64,000 nucleotides of DNA from Sphingomonas sp. (GTDB taxonomy: Bacteria; Pseudomonadota; Alphaproteobacteria; Sphingomonadales; Sphingomonadaceae). The first letter of the stretch is position 1; every line of letters starts with the position of its first letter. The position numbers and the translations under genes are program-made. The stretch lies in contig NZ_JAGHZV010000014.1 of the NCBI RefSeq assembly GCF_017745215.1, forward strand, positions 1-64,000. The letters run 5' to 3'. A model generated the notes under the pieces. That model searched no databases and was not told the DNA's origin. It was given only the letters and a program-made list of their open reading frames with translations. This document shows, one piece after another, positions 25,661 to 34,730 of this stretch.

Positions 25661-27088
25661 TCACGCCGCCGTGCCGCCCACCGTCAGTCCTTCGATCAGC
25701 AGCGTGGGCTGGCCGACGCCGGCGGGAACGCTCTGGCCGCCCTTGCCGCACATGCCCACGCCTTCGTCGAGCGCGAAGTCGTTGCCGATGCCGCGCACCT
25801 TGGTGAGCACGGTCGGCCCGTCGCCGATCAGCGTCGCGCCCTTCACCGGCGCCCCCAGCTTGCCGTTCTCGACGAGATAGGCCTCGGTGCACGAGAAGAC
25901 GAACTTGCCCGAGACGATGTCGACCTGCCCGCCGCCGAAGCTCTTGGCGAAGATGCCCTTCTTCACGCGCGACAGCAGCTCGGCGGGATCGTCGGATCCC
26001 CCCTTCATGAAGGTGTTGGTCATCCGCGGCATCGGCGCGTGCTGGAAGGATTCACGGCGCCCGTTGCCGGTGGGCTCGACGCCCATCAGCCGGGCGTTGA
26101 GCCGGTCCTGGATATAGCCCTTGAGGATGCCGTCCTCGATCAGGATGTTCTCCTGCGTCGGCGTGCCTTCGTCGTCGATCGACAGCGAGCCGCGCCGCTC
26201 GCCGATCGTGCCGTCGTCGACCACCGTCACGCCCGGCGCCGCGACGCGCTCGCCGATCCGGCCGGAGAAGGCGCTGGTGCCCTTGCGGTTGAAGTCGCCC
26301 TCGAGCCCGTGGCCGACCGCTTCGTGGAGCAGCACGCCCGGCCAGCCGGGGCCACAGAGCACGGTCATCTCGCCCGCCGGCGCGTCGATCGCGTCGAGGT
26401 TGACCAACGCCTGGGCGAGCGCCTCGTCGATCGCGCGGTTCCAGGTCGCGGGCTCGAACAGCGTGTCGTAGAGCCGCCGCCCACCGAGCCCGAAATTGCC
26501 CGTCTCGCGCCGGCCGTTCGCCTCGACGACGATCGAGACGTTGAGGCGCACCAGCGGCCGGACGTCGGTCGCGACGAAGCCGTCGGGGCGGACGATCTCG
26601 ACCACGCTCCACTGGCCGGTGAGGCTCACCGACACCTGGGCGACGCGCGGATCGCGCGCCCGCGCGGCGGCGTCGATCGCCTGGCAGAGATTCACCTTGT
26701 CGGCGAAGGGGACGAGGTCGAGCGGATCGGCGTCGGTGTAGAGATGCCGGTTGTTCCTGCGCGGCGGCGCGGCCTTGGCGCCCGTCGCCGGATCGATCAG
26801 CGTCATCGTCTCGGCGGCGCGGCGGATCGCCTCGGCGCTGATCTCATTGGCATGCGCGAACGCCGTGGTCTCGCCCGAGACGGCGCGCAGGCCAAAGCCC
26901 GATTGCGTGTCGAAGCTCGCGGTCTTCAGCCGCCCGTCGTCGAAGCCGAAGGCCTCGGTCTTGCGGTACTGGAGATAGAGCTCGCCGTCCTCGGCACGCG
27001 CGAGCGCTTCTGCGGTCAGCCGGGCCGCCATGTCGGGGTCCAGCGCATCGCGGTACAGGAAGCCGCGCGGATCGGTGGGGAGCGTCAT
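25661..27088 (-). CDS. tldD: Metalloprotease TldD
   Basis: 475 residues from the ATG at 27088. The zinc site HEAVGH is followed by GLEGDFNRKG, and the C-terminal domain contains SGKFVFSCTEAYLVENGK and KGATLIGDGPTVL. With TldE/PmbA it forms a cytosolic heterodimer that degrades unfolded peptides and matures some modified peptides. No tldE is in the window. It ends 4 nt after ccdB on the opposite strand. Confidence 0.95.
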   Translation of the reverse strand: MTLPTDPRGFLYRDALDPDMAARLTAEALARAEDGELYLQYRKTEAFGFDDGRLKTASFDTQSGFGLRAVSGETTAFAHANEISAEAIRRAAETMTLIDPATGAKAAPPRRNNRHLYTDADPLDLVPFADKVNLCQAIDAAARARDPRVAQVSVSLTGQWSVVEIVRPDGFVATDVRPLVRLNVSIVVEANGRRETGNFGLGGRRLYDTLFEPATWNRAIDEALAQALVNLDAIDAPAGEMTVLCGPGWPGVLLHEAVGHGLEGDFNRKGTSAFSGRIGERVAAPGVTVVDDGTIGERRGSLSIDDEGTPTQENILIEDGILKGYIQDRLNARLMGVEPTGNGRRESFQHAPMPRMTNTFMKGGSDDPAELLSRVKKGIFAKSFGGGQVDIVSGKFVFSCTEAYLVENGKLGAPVKGATLIGDGPTVLTKVRGIGNDFALDEGVGMCGKGGQSVPAGVGQPTLLIEGLTVGGTAA

Positions 27089-27127
27089 CCCGCCGATATA
27101 GGCGCATGGGCGCGCCAATCGAAGGGG

Positions 27128-27361
27128 TTATTGCGGCGAAGCGCCCGAAGGAATGTCCGGCTTATCGTTCAGGCCCGGCCCGTCCGCCGGTCCGCCGATC
27201 AGCACGAAGCGCCGGTCGCAATAGCCGCAGTCGACATAGCCGTGCTCGTCGATCTCGAGGAACACGCGCGGATGGCCGAGCGCGGCGGGGATGCCGGCCT
27301 GCGCGCCGTCGCAGGCGACGCGGGCGGTGGTGACGCGAGTGACTTCGGGCGGCGGGATCAT
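27128..27361 (-). CDS. CHCC-type zinc-finger protein (NDUFS6-like)
   Basis: 77 residues. The ligand set C-(x9)[10 protein letters not shown](x)-CGYC fits the zf-CHCC domain shared with mitochondrial complex I subunit NDUFS6. A hydrophilic tail follows. In alphaproteobacteria such proteins associate with respiratory complex I or act alone. It is separated from the ABC ATPase at 27426 by a divergent 64-nt gap. Confidence 0.82.
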   Translation of the reverse strand: MIPPPEVTRVTTARVACDGAQAGIPAALGHPRVFLEIDEHGYVDCGYCDRRFVLIGGPADGPGLNDKPDIPSGASPQ

Positions 27362-27425
27362 GGTGCCGCGTTAGCAAAGCCAAAACCGGCTCGCAATCGC
27401 CCGCGCGCAGTCCTATGCGAGCGCG

Positions 27426-28361
27426 ATGACAAGCGCCAACACTCAGGCCGCCATCGCGATCGACACGCTCTGCAAGACCTATGAGGGCGGCAAGCGCGCG
27501 CTCGACGGCGTCAGCTTCGACGTGCCCCGCGGCCAGATCTTCGGGCTGCTCGGCCCCAACGGCGCGGGCAAGTCGACGCTGATCAACATCCTCGCGGGGC
27601 TGGTCAACAAGACCAGCGGCCGCGCGACGATCTGGGGCTTCGACATCGACGCGCATCCGCGCAACGCCAAGGCGAGCATCGGCATCGTCAACCAGGAGAT
27701 CATCTTCGATCCCTTCTTCACCCCCAGGGAGACGCTGGAGATCCAGGCCGGGCTCTACGGCGTGCCCAAGGACAGGTTCGACGCGATGGCGCTGCTCAAG
27801 GCAGTGCACCTCGAGGACAAGGCCGACGCCTATTCGCGCACGCTCTCGGGCGGGATGAAGCGGCGGCTGATGGTGGCGAAGGCGATGGTCCATTCGCCGC
27901 CGGTGCTGGTGCTCGACGAGCCGACCGCTGGCGTCGACGTCGAGCTCCGCCAGCAGCTCTGGGCCTATGTCCGCGAGCTCAACCAGCGCGGGGTCACGGT
28001 GGTGCTGACGACGCATTATCTCGAGGAAGCCGAGCAGCTCTGCGACCGGATCGCGATCATCAACCACGGCAAGGTGATCGCCAACCAGCCGACGCGCGAA
28101 CTCGTCGGCATGGCGCAGGAGAAGGTGGTCGAAGTGACGGTCGACCGCGACATCGCCGCGACGCCCGACAATCATTGCTTCCAGAAGGTCGAGGCCAAGG
28201 GCGAGCGCACGCTGGTGATCACCTATCGCAAGGACCAGGCGAACGCCGGCGAAGTCCTCGCCGCGGTCCAGCAGGACGGCTACGGCATCGTCGACGTCTC
28301 GACGCGCGAGGCGGACCTCGAGGACGTGTTCCTGAACCTCACGCGGGCGGCGAATGGCTGA
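27426..28361 (+). CDS. ABC transporter ATP-binding protein (ABC-2 type)
   Basis: 311 residues. Walker A GPNGAGKST (about residue 43), signature LSGGMKRRLM, Walker B VLVLDEPTAGVD, switch His in TTHYLEEAEQL. A C-terminal extension (about 220-311) is typical of drug- or polysaccharide-type ABC-2 exporters (YadG/CcmA-like). No permease gene is adjacent, since the next gene is nadB. An ABC-2 permease elsewhere is required. Confidence 0.93.
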   Translation: MTSANTQAAIAIDTLCKTYEGGKRALDGVSFDVPRGQIFGLLGPNGAGKSTLINILAGLVNKTSGRATIWGFDIDAHPRNAKASIGIVNQEIIFDPFFTPRETLEIQAGLYGVPKDRFDAMALLKAVHLEDKADAYSRTLSGGMKRRLMVAKAMVHSPPVLVLDEPTAGVDVELRQQLWAYVRELNQRGVTVVLTTHYLEEAEQLCDRIAIINHGKVIANQPTRELVGMAQEKVVEVTVDRDIAATPDNHCFQKVEAKGERTLVITYRKDQANAGEVLAAVQQDGYGIVDVSTREADLEDVFLNLTRAANG

Positions 28362-28372
28362 GACGATCCATA

Positions 28373-28470
28373 AGCCCCTCCCCTTCAGGCGCATCGGGTC
28401 GGCCATGCCCCCGGCATGGCCTAAACAGCGCGGGGCGCTGTTTACCCGATGCGCCTGAAGGGGAGGGGCT
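28373..28470. repeat. 98-bp inverted repeat with two internal hairpins
   Basis: Outer arms of 27 bp (28373-28399 and 28444-28470) are exact reverse complements. Inside are two perfect 9-bp hairpins: GGCCATGCC/GGCATGGCC (28401-28421) and AAACAGCGC/GCGCTGTTT (28423-28443). The whole folds as a three-way junction. The right arm carries GGGGAGGGG (28460-28468), about 9 nt before the nadB ATG. Confidence 0.92.
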
Positions 28471-28477
28471 AAAGTAG

Positions 28478-30058
28478 ATGAACCACACCTCCGACATCCT
28501 CATCATCGGCTCGGGCGCTGCGGGGCTCACCGCCGCGCTCAACCTCGCCGATCGCTTCCAGGTCACCGTGCTCGCCAAGGGCGCGCTCGACGAAGGGTCG
28601 ACCGCCTGGGCGCAGGGCGGGATCGCCGCGGTGCTCGAGCCCGGCGACAGCTTCGAGAGCCACATCGAGGACACGATGATCGCGGGCGCGGGGCTCAACG
28701 ACCGCACCACCGTCGAGATGGTCGTCGAGAACGCCCCTGCCGCGATCGAGCGGCTCGAGCAGCTCGGCGTCCCCTTCAACACCGAAGGCAATGCGCTCCA
28801 CCTCACCCGCGAAGGCGGGCACAGCCACCGCCGCATCGTCCATGTCGACGATGCCACCGGCTGGGCGGTGCAGCAGGCCCTTCTCCGCGCCGCGCGCGCG
28901 CATCCCAACATCCGGCTGGTGCCCGATCATGTCGTGATCGACCTCGCCACCAGCCGCCACGAGACGCGCTATTCGGGCGCAGGCAACGTCTGGGGCGTCT
29001 ACGCCTTCAGCCGCACCACCAACCGCGTCGAGCTGTTCACCGCGCGCGCGACGATCCTCGCCACCGGCGGGGCGGGGCGGACCTATCTCTTCTCCACCGC
29101 ACCGCGCGGCGCGACCGGGGACGGCATCGCCATGGCGTGGCGCGCCGGCGCGCGCGTCTCGAACATGGAGTTCATGCAGTTCCACCCGACCTGCCTCTAC
29201 AATCTCGAGGTCAAGAACTTCCTGATCACCGAGGCGGTGCGCGGCGAGGGCGGGCAGCTCAAGATCCCGGGCACCGGCTATCGCTTCATGCCCGACTTCG
29301 ACCCGCGGATGGAGCTTGCGCCCCGCGACATCGTCGCGCGCGCGATCGACCATGAGATCAAGCGCCTCGGCCTCGACTATGTCCATCTCGACATCAGCCA
29401 CATGGGCCCCGAGTTCGTGAAGCACCACTTCCCGACGATCTACTCGCGGCTGCTCGACCTCGATATCGACATGACGAAGGAACCGATCCCGGTCGTCCCC
29501 GCGCAGCATTACACCTGCGGCGGCATCGTCATCGACCGCGACGGGCGGACCGACCTGCCCAACCTCTACGCCGCGGGCGAATGCACCCAGTCGGGGCTCC
29601 ACGGCGCCAATCGCCTCGCGTCCAATTCGCTGCTCGAATGCTTCGTGTTCGGCGAAGCGGCGGCGAGCCACATCAAGGCGCATTGGGGCGACCTCGCGCC
29701 GCCGCCCGCGATCAAGCCCTGGGACGAGAGCCGCGTGACCGACTCGGACGAGGAAGTCGTCATCAAGCAGAACTGGACCGAGATCCGCCGCTTCATGTGG
29801 AACTATGTCGGCATCGTGCGCACCACCAAGCGGCTCGAGCGCGCGGCGCACCGGATCAAGGTGCTGCGCGACGAGGTCGCCGACTATTACGGCCATTTCC
29901 GCGTCACCCCCGACCTGATCGAGCTGCGCAACCTGCTCGAGAGCGCCGACCTGATCGTCCGCTCGGCGCTGCACCGCAAGGAAAGCCGGGGCCTGCACTA
30001 TACGCTCGACTATCCCGAGACGCTGCCGGAGGCGATCGACACCATCCTGGTGCCCTGA
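28478..30058 (+). CDS. nadB: L-aspartate oxidase
   Basis: 526 residues. It oxidises aspartate to iminoaspartate, the first step of NAD synthesis. FAD-binding ILIIGSGAAGLTAALNLA (residues 7-24), substrate region GSTAWAQGGIAAVL, HRRIVHVDDATG, QFHPTCLY and C-terminal SNSLLECFVFGEAA, all typical of NadB rather than succinate dehydrogenase. Length is normal. nadA and nadC are not adjacent. Its ribosome site lies in the right arm of the upstream inverted repeat. Confidence 0.95.
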   Translation: MNHTSDILIIGSGAAGLTAALNLADRFQVTVLAKGALDEGSTAWAQGGIAAVLEPGDSFESHIEDTMIAGAGLNDRTTVEMVVENAPAAIERLEQLGVPFNTEGNALHLTREGGHSHRRIVHVDDATGWAVQQALLRAARAHPNIRLVPDHVVIDLATSRHETRYSGAGNVWGVYAFSRTTNRVELFTARATILATGGAGRTYLFSTAPRGATGDGIAMAWRAGARVSNMEFMQFHPTCLYNLEVKNFLITEAVRGEGGQLKIPGTGYRFMPDFDPRMELAPRDIVARAIDHEIKRLGLDYVHLDISHMGPEFVKHHFPTIYSRLLDLDIDMTKEPIPVVPAQHYTCGGIVIDRDGRTDLPNLYAAGECTQSGLHGANRLASNSLLECFVFGEAAASHIKAHWGDLAPPPAIKPWDESRVTDSDEEVVIKQNWTEIRRFMWNYVGIVRTTKRLERAAHRIKVLRDEVADYYGHFRVTPDLIELRNLLESADLIVRSALHRKESRGLHYTLDYPETLPEAIDTILVP

Positions 30059-30073
30059 GCCGGCGCTTACCTG

Positions 30074-30205
30074 AATCCTCCCCTGGAAGGGGAGGGGGAC
30101 CACGCGAAGCGTGGTGGAGGGGTAGGTTCAGCAAGCGACACCGCTCGTGGAGAGCTCCCCTCCGTCAGCCCTTCGGGCTGCCACCTCCCCTTCCAGGGGA
30201 GGATT
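30074..30205. repeat. 132-bp inverted repeat with internal hairpins
   Basis: Perfect 22-bp outer arms (30074-30095 and 30184-30205) flank two smaller hairpins, ACCACGC-gaa-GCGTGGT (30099-30115) and CAGCCC-ttc-GGGCTG (30166-30180). The architecture matches the element at 28373 but the sequence is different. It lies after nadB. The 225 nt from 30206 to 30430 show no gene. Confidence 0.9.
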
Positions 30206-30430
30206 GAACGTTGCGAAGCCACGCCCCGCTCCTCATGAACCCCACCCTGTCTCGCTCCGGCGCAAAAACCGCACGGTTCGCGCGCCGATCGGGGCTTTTC
30301 GCAGGCTGCATTTGGATTAGGTTCACGCTTCATCGCTACAAAGACGGGATTCGTCGCAATGCAGCATGAACCGGGCTTGCTGGAATTGGGTCGACGGATT
30401 CACATTCGCCTGAGGCAAGGGGCTGTTTTT

Positions 30431-31603
30431 GTGACGGTATCGAAGCGTTTCGCCGAATTGCGCGCTCAGCTGGCCAGCCAGCCATGGCCCGAGCTGCGTC
30501 CGCTGATCGTGCAACCCTTCACCAAGCTCGAGCGCGCGCTCACGCTCGCCGGCATCGCGCCCGCGCTGCTCGTCGGCGCCGCTGTGCACGACCCGAGCCA
30601 TGTCGCCTTCCCGCTCCCCGGCAGCGCCCAGGCCGCCGAGGAAGTGGCCGCGCCCGTGCCGCCGCTGCCCAGCGCCCCGCCGCCGGCCTCGCTCGTTGCC
30701 GAGCTCGACGCGCTCACCGCGCGCTTCGGCGGCACCGTCGGCATCGCGGTCACCAGCCTCGACGACAATTGGATCGCCGGCCACAACGGCAGCCTCAAGC
30801 TGCCGCAGCAGAGCGTCTCGAAGCTCTGGGTGACGATGACGGTGCTCGACCAGGTCGACCAGGGCAAGATCCGCCTCACCGATCCGATCACCATCACCAA
30901 GGCCGATTTCACGCTGTTCCACCAGCCGGTCGCCTCGCTGGTCAAGGACGACAGCGGCTATACCGCCAGCGTCGGCGAGATCGTCCGCCGCGCGATGCAG
31001 ATGAGCGACAACACCTGCAACGACAAGCTGCTGCGCCTCGTCGGCGGGCCGCAGGCGGTGCGCGCGTTCATCGCCAGGAAGGGCCTCGGCGCGATCCGCT
31101 TCGGACCCGGCGAGAAGCTGCTCCAGGCCGCGACCGCGGGGCTCAGCTGGAAGCCCGAATATTCGATGGGCAATTCGTTCGCGGTCGCGCGCTCGAAGCT
31201 GCCCGCCGCGGTGCGCCTCGCCGCGTTCGACGCCTATGTCGGCGATCCGCCCGACGGGGCCGCGCCCGAAGCGATCGCGATGGCGCTGTCGCGGCTCAAG
31301 AAGGGCGAGCTGCTCTCGCCCGAATCGACCAAGTGGCTGATCGACACGATGGCGGGCGCCAGGACCGGCCGCGCACGCGTCCACGCCGCGGTGCCGCCGG
31401 GCTGGGACTATGCCCACAAGACCGGCACCGGCCAGGATCTCGGCGGCCGCACCGCGGGGTTCAACGATGTCGGCATCCTCACCGCGCCGGACGGCAAGAC
31501 CTATGCGCTCGCCATCATGATCGGCGACTATGCGGGGCCGATCCAGAACCGCCAGCTGCTGATGCAGGCGGTGGCGAAGGCCGTGGTCGCGACGCATCCC
31601 TGA
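30431..31603 (+). CDS. Class A beta-lactamase-like serine hydrolase
   Basis: 390 residues from a GTG at 30431 with AAGGGG 8 nt upstream; an ATG at 30359 without a good site would add 24 residues. Motifs: SVSK (Ser-x-x-Lys nucleophile), SDN 64 residues later, a Glu in GEKLLQ at the Ω-loop position (usual Asn replaced by Gln), and KTG in AHKTGTGQ. About 35-40 extra residues follow the Ω-loop before the segment AAPEAIAMALSRLKKGELLS. The N-terminal about 75 residues are a hydrophobic and Pro-rich anchor. It could be a lactamase or a cell-wall enzyme. Confidence 0.85.
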   Translation: MTVSKRFAELRAQLASQPWPELRPLIVQPFTKLERALTLAGIAPALLVGAAVHDPSHVAFPLPGSAQAAEEVAAPVPPLPSAPPPASLVAELDALTARFGGTVGIAVTSLDDNWIAGHNGSLKLPQQSVSKLWVTMTVLDQVDQGKIRLTDPITITKADFTLFHQPVASLVKDDSGYTASVGEIVRRAMQMSDNTCNDKLLRLVGGPQAVRAFIARKGLGAIRFGPGEKLLQAATAGLSWKPEYSMGNSFAVARSKLPAAVRLAAFDAYVGDPPDGAAPEAIAMALSRLKKGELLSPESTKWLIDTMAGARTGRARVHAAVPPGWDYAHKTGTGQDLGGRTAGFNDVGILTAPDGKTYALAIMIGDYAGPIQNRQLLMQAVAKAVVATHP

Positions 31604-31753
31604 ATTCGGGCGCAAGCGGCGGAAGGCGGGCGCCATGACGCGCGCGGGCGGTTCGGCAGCGAAGTGCGCCGTCCCTTTTGGCCGTCGTCCCGGCGAACGC
31701 CGGGAGGGCGAGGGAAGGTGATGCGGTGAATCCGAGACTAGCGCCCCGCTTCC

Positions 31754-31772
31754 GTTATTGATAATCACTCGC
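31754..31772. promoter_or_regulatory. Fur box upstream of feoA
   Basis: GTTATTGATAATCACTCGC matches 14 of 19 positions of the Fur consensus, 2 nt before the feoA ATG. Confidence 0.75.
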
Positions 31773-31774
31773 AG

Positions 31775-32044
31775 ATGAACCTCGCCACGTCGATTCCCGC
31801 GGCCATTCGACTCGCCCAGCTCCACCGGCACCAGCCTGGCACGGTGGCGGCGGTCGACTGGGCCGATCTCGCACCGCCGGAGGCGCGGCGGCTGCGCGAG
31901 CTGGGGCTCGACGAGGGCGTCGAAGTCGAACTGCTGCATCGTTCGGGAATCCTGGGGGGGCCGGTCGCGTGCCGGATCGGACGGATGACGGTGGCGCTCA
32001 GGCGTCACGTCGCGCGGGCGATCCACGTCTTGCCGATCGATTGA
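31775..32044 (+). CDS. feoA: Ferrous iron transport protein A
   Basis: 89 residues with the SH3-like FeoA fold: PGTVAAVDW, RRLRELGLDEGVEVELLHRS, GPVACRIGRMTVALRRHVA. It is a small cytosolic partner of FeoB. The Fur box just upstream predicts derepression in low iron. feoB follows after 4 nt. Confidence 0.92.
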   Translation: MNLATSIPAAIRLAQLHRHQPGTVAAVDWADLAPPEARRLRELGLDEGVEVELLHRSGILGGPVACRIGRMTVALRRHVARAIHVLPID

Positions 32045-32048
32045 GCCG

Positions 32049-33905
32049 ATGAACCCTGCTCCGCTGATCGCGCTGGTCGGCAATCCCAATGCCGGCAAGA
32101 GCGCGCTGTTCAATGCCCTGACCGGCGCACGCCAGAAGGTCGGCAACTATCCCGGCGTCACCGTCGAGCGCCACGCCGGCCGCATGGCGCTGCCCGACGG
32201 CCGCCCGGTCGAGCTCATCGACTTGCCCGGCGCCTACAGCCTCGACCCGCTGAGCCCCGACGAGGAAGTCACGCGCGACGTGCTGTTCGGCAAGCAGGCC
32301 GGCGAGCGGCTGCCCGATGCGATCCTCTGCGTGGTCGATGCGGCCAACCTCGACAATCACCTGCGCTTCACGCTCCAGCTGATCGCGCTGGGGCTGCCGA
32401 TCGTGGTGGCGCTCAACATGATCGACCTCGCCGAGCGCGACGGGCTCAAGCTCGACCCCGAGCGTCTCGAGCGCGAGCTCGGCGTGCCGGTGATCCCCAC
32501 GGTCGCGGTGCGCAAGCGCGGGCTCGACACGCTCAAGGAACGGCTCGGCGAGGTGGTGCGCGGCGGCGGCGCGGCGCGGGTGCGCCCGGGCGACGGCGTC
32601 CAGCACGATCTCGTCGTGCTCCAGCGCCGCGCCCGCCAGATCGCCGTGGCGGCGACGCTCTCCGAGACCGCGGGGCGGCGCTGGACGCACCGGCTCGACG
32701 CGGTCGCGCTCCATCCGGTGGCGGGGCCGGTCGTGCTGCTCGCGCTGCTGTTCGTGATGTTCCAGGCGGTGTTCGCCTGGTCCGAAGTGCCGGTGGGCTG
32801 GATCGAGGACGGGATGAAGGCGTTCGGCGACTTCGCCTCGTCCGAGCTGCCCGCGGGGGTGCTTCGCTCGGCGATCGTCGACGGTGCGATCGCGGGCGTG
32901 GGGTCGGTGGTGGTGTTCCTGCCGCAGATCCTGATCCTGTTCCTCTTCATCCTCGTGCTCGAGGCGTCGGGCTATATGGTCCGCGCCGCCTTCCTGATGG
33001 ACCGGCTGATGGCGAGCGTCGGGCTGTCGGGCCGTGCCTTCATCCCGCTCTTGTCGAGCTTCGCCTGCGCGGTGCCCGGCATCATGGCGACGCGCACGAT
33101 CGCCGACGACAAGGAGCGGCTGACCACGATCCTGATCGCGCCGCTGACGACCTGCTCGGCGCGGCTGCCGGTCTACACGATCATCATCGCCGCGATGTTT
33201 CCCGACAGGAACGTGCTCCCGGGCATCGGTTTGCAGGGCCTCGTGCTCTTCGGCCTCTACGTCATGGGCATCGTCGGCGCCTTCGTCGCGGCACTGCTGC
33301 TCCGCCGCACCGTGACCAAGGGCTCGACCAGCGGCTTCATGATGGAGATGCCGAAATATCAGCTGCCGCGCCTCGGCGACCTCGGCCTGGGACTGTGGCA
33401 GCGCGCGCTGATCTTCCTCAAGCGAGCGGGCACGATCATCCTGCTCACCAACATCGTGCTCTGGGCGCTCCTGAGCTTCCCCAAGGCGCCCGACGGGCAG
33501 AGCCAGGTGACCTGGTCGATCGCCGGGCGGATCGGCAGCGCGATCGAAGTCGTGGTCAAGCCGATCGGCTTCAACCGCGACATCTCGCTGGCGCTGCTGC
33601 CGGCGATGTCGGCGCGCGAAGTGGCGGTTGCGGCGATCGGCACCGTCTATGCGATCGACAACCCCGACGGCGACGCGGGCACCGCAGCGATCCGCGCGCA
33701 GATCCACAGGAACTGGAGCCTGGCGACGGCGCTCGCCTTCCTGATGTGGTTCGTCTTCGCGCCCCAGTGCATCTCGACGATCGCAGTCACCCGGCGCGAG
33801 ACCAACGGGTGGAGATGGCCGGCGTTCATGATCGGCTATCTGTTCACCCTCGCCTATGTCGCGGCGGGGATCACCTATTGGACCGCGGTGGCGTTCGGGC
33901 TTTAG
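32049..33905 (+). CDS. feoB: Ferrous iron transport protein B
   Basis: 618 residues. The N-terminal GTPase domain has G1 GNPNAGKS (11-18), G3 DLPG (58-61) and G4 NMID (123-126). A helical GDI region follows, then membrane helices including the Gate segments (SSFACAVPGIMATRTI, APLTTCSARLPVY) and the late helices (MSAREVAVAAIGTVYA). It takes up Fe2+ at the inner membrane. It is shorter than enterobacterial FeoB (about 770), as in other short alphaproteobacterial forms. feoC is absent. Confidence 0.95.
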   Translation: MNPAPLIALVGNPNAGKSALFNALTGARQKVGNYPGVTVERHAGRMALPDGRPVELIDLPGAYSLDPLSPDEEVTRDVLFGKQAGERLPDAILCVVDAANLDNHLRFTLQLIALGLPIVVALNMIDLAERDGLKLDPERLERELGVPVIPTVAVRKRGLDTLKERLGEVVRGGGAARVRPGDGVQHDLVVLQRRARQIAVAATLSETAGRRWTHRLDAVALHPVAGPVVLLALLFVMFQAVFAWSEVPVGWIEDGMKAFGDFASSELPAGVLRSAIVDGAIAGVGSVVVFLPQILILFLFILVLEASGYMVRAAFLMDRLMASVGLSGRAFIPLLSSFACAVPGIMATRTIADDKERLTTILIAPLTTCSARLPVYTIIIAAMFPDRNVLPGIGLQGLVLFGLYVMGIVGAFVAALLLRRTVTKGSTSGFMMEMPKYQLPRLGDLGLGLWQRALIFLKRAGTIILLTNIVLWALLSFPKAPDGQSQVTWSIAGRIGSAIEVVVKPIGFNRDISLALLPAMSAREVAVAAIGTVYAIDNPDGDAGTAAIRAQIHRNWSLATALAFLMWFVFAPQCISTIAVTRRETNGWRWPAFMIGYLFTLAYVAAGITYWTAVAFGL

Positions 33906-33937
33906 CGCGGCTCGCCCGGCGTGCTAGGGGTCCCGCC

Positions 33938-34381
33938 GTGACTCCGGATCGCAAGCTGGCCGACGAGGCGCTCCAGGCGGCGCTGGCAAAGCATCTCGCG
34001 CTCGTGCTGGTTCCGGGCGCGATCTTTGTCTTTGGCTTGATCTACCTCGTCTTCCCCCCTGCACCGCCGCTTTCGGCGATGAACGGCTGCTATCAGATCG
34101 AAAACGGGCCACGGCTGCGTATCGCGCCGCCGAATCTGATCGTGGAATCGGGAGGGGTGCGCGTCCGCACCATTCCGATCGCCGTCGAATATGGCAAGCG
34201 AGGCTTCCAGGTCCTTCTCCGGCAGGGTCTCCGTTTCGAGCGGCGAGGCGATGGTTCGGTGCTCGTCACGGCCACGCGCGCGGCGATCTATATCGAAGCG
34301 ATCGCGCGGCGCGGAAAGCGGCCGGCCCTGCAGCTCTCCGTCGATCCCGACGAGGTCGAATTGCCGCAGGTCGATTGCTGA
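33938..34381 (+). CDS. Membrane-anchored hypothetical protein
   Basis: 147 residues from a GTG at 33938 with AGGGG about 8 nt upstream. One N-terminal membrane helix (LALVLVPGAIFVFGLIYLVF), then a soluble beta-rich domain (GCYQIENGPRLRIAPPNLIV, RFERRGDGSVLVTATRAAIY). Codons are a little less GC-biased than feoB. It follows feoB by 32 nt and may share its transcript. No family recognised. Confidence 0.55.
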   Translation: MTPDRKLADEALQAALAKHLALVLVPGAIFVFGLIYLVFPPAPPLSAMNGCYQIENGPRLRIAPPNLIVESGGVRVRTIPIAVEYGKRGFQVLLRQGLRFERRGDGSVLVTATRAAIYIEAIARRGKRPALQLSVDPDEVELPQVDC

Positions 34382-34469
34382 AAGGCCGTTTGGAAATGCG
34401 CCTCACGGCGGAGGGCGGCACCGCCTCGGAGGTCGCCTGCCCGCACCGCCAACCCGGCTCCGAGCGGAC

Positions 34470-34643
34470 CTATTCGCGCTTCGCCCCGTCGAGATCGCGA
34501 TCGACCCGCGCCGCCTGGGCCCGGTCCGCCGCCTTCCCGGCCTTGGTTCGGCCGTGCTTCACGCGGTTTTCCACGGCTTTCGCAGCCTTGTCGGCGCGGG
34601 CGCGGGCCTTTCGGGCATGGTTCAGGTTGATGACGTCCGCCAA
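34470..34643 (-). CDS. DUF4169 family protein
   Basis: 57 residues from a TTG at 34643; an ATG at 34667 would add 8. It begins (L/M)ADVINLNHARKARARAD and continues with a highly basic helix ending LDGAKRE. The pattern A-D-V-I-N-L-x-x-A-R-K-x-x-A-R is the DUF4169 signature of alphaproteobacteria. Probably a small nucleic-acid-associated protein. It is divergent from ssb. Confidence 0.8.
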   Translation of the reverse strand: MADVINLNHARKARARADKAAKAVENRVKHGRTKAGKAADRAQAARVDRDLDGAKRE

Positions 34644-34730
34644 GAATAGTAGCCCTTCACCCAACATGCATCGTGCGCGGCCTGCGCGCCGGTGCGCTTC
34701 CAATCCTATCGAATCCAAGGCGGAGTTTCC

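Noticed and set aside
27426..28361. ABC ATPase as part of a nadB operon
   Set aside because: A long inverted repeat separates the two and the functions are unrelated; no permease is present.
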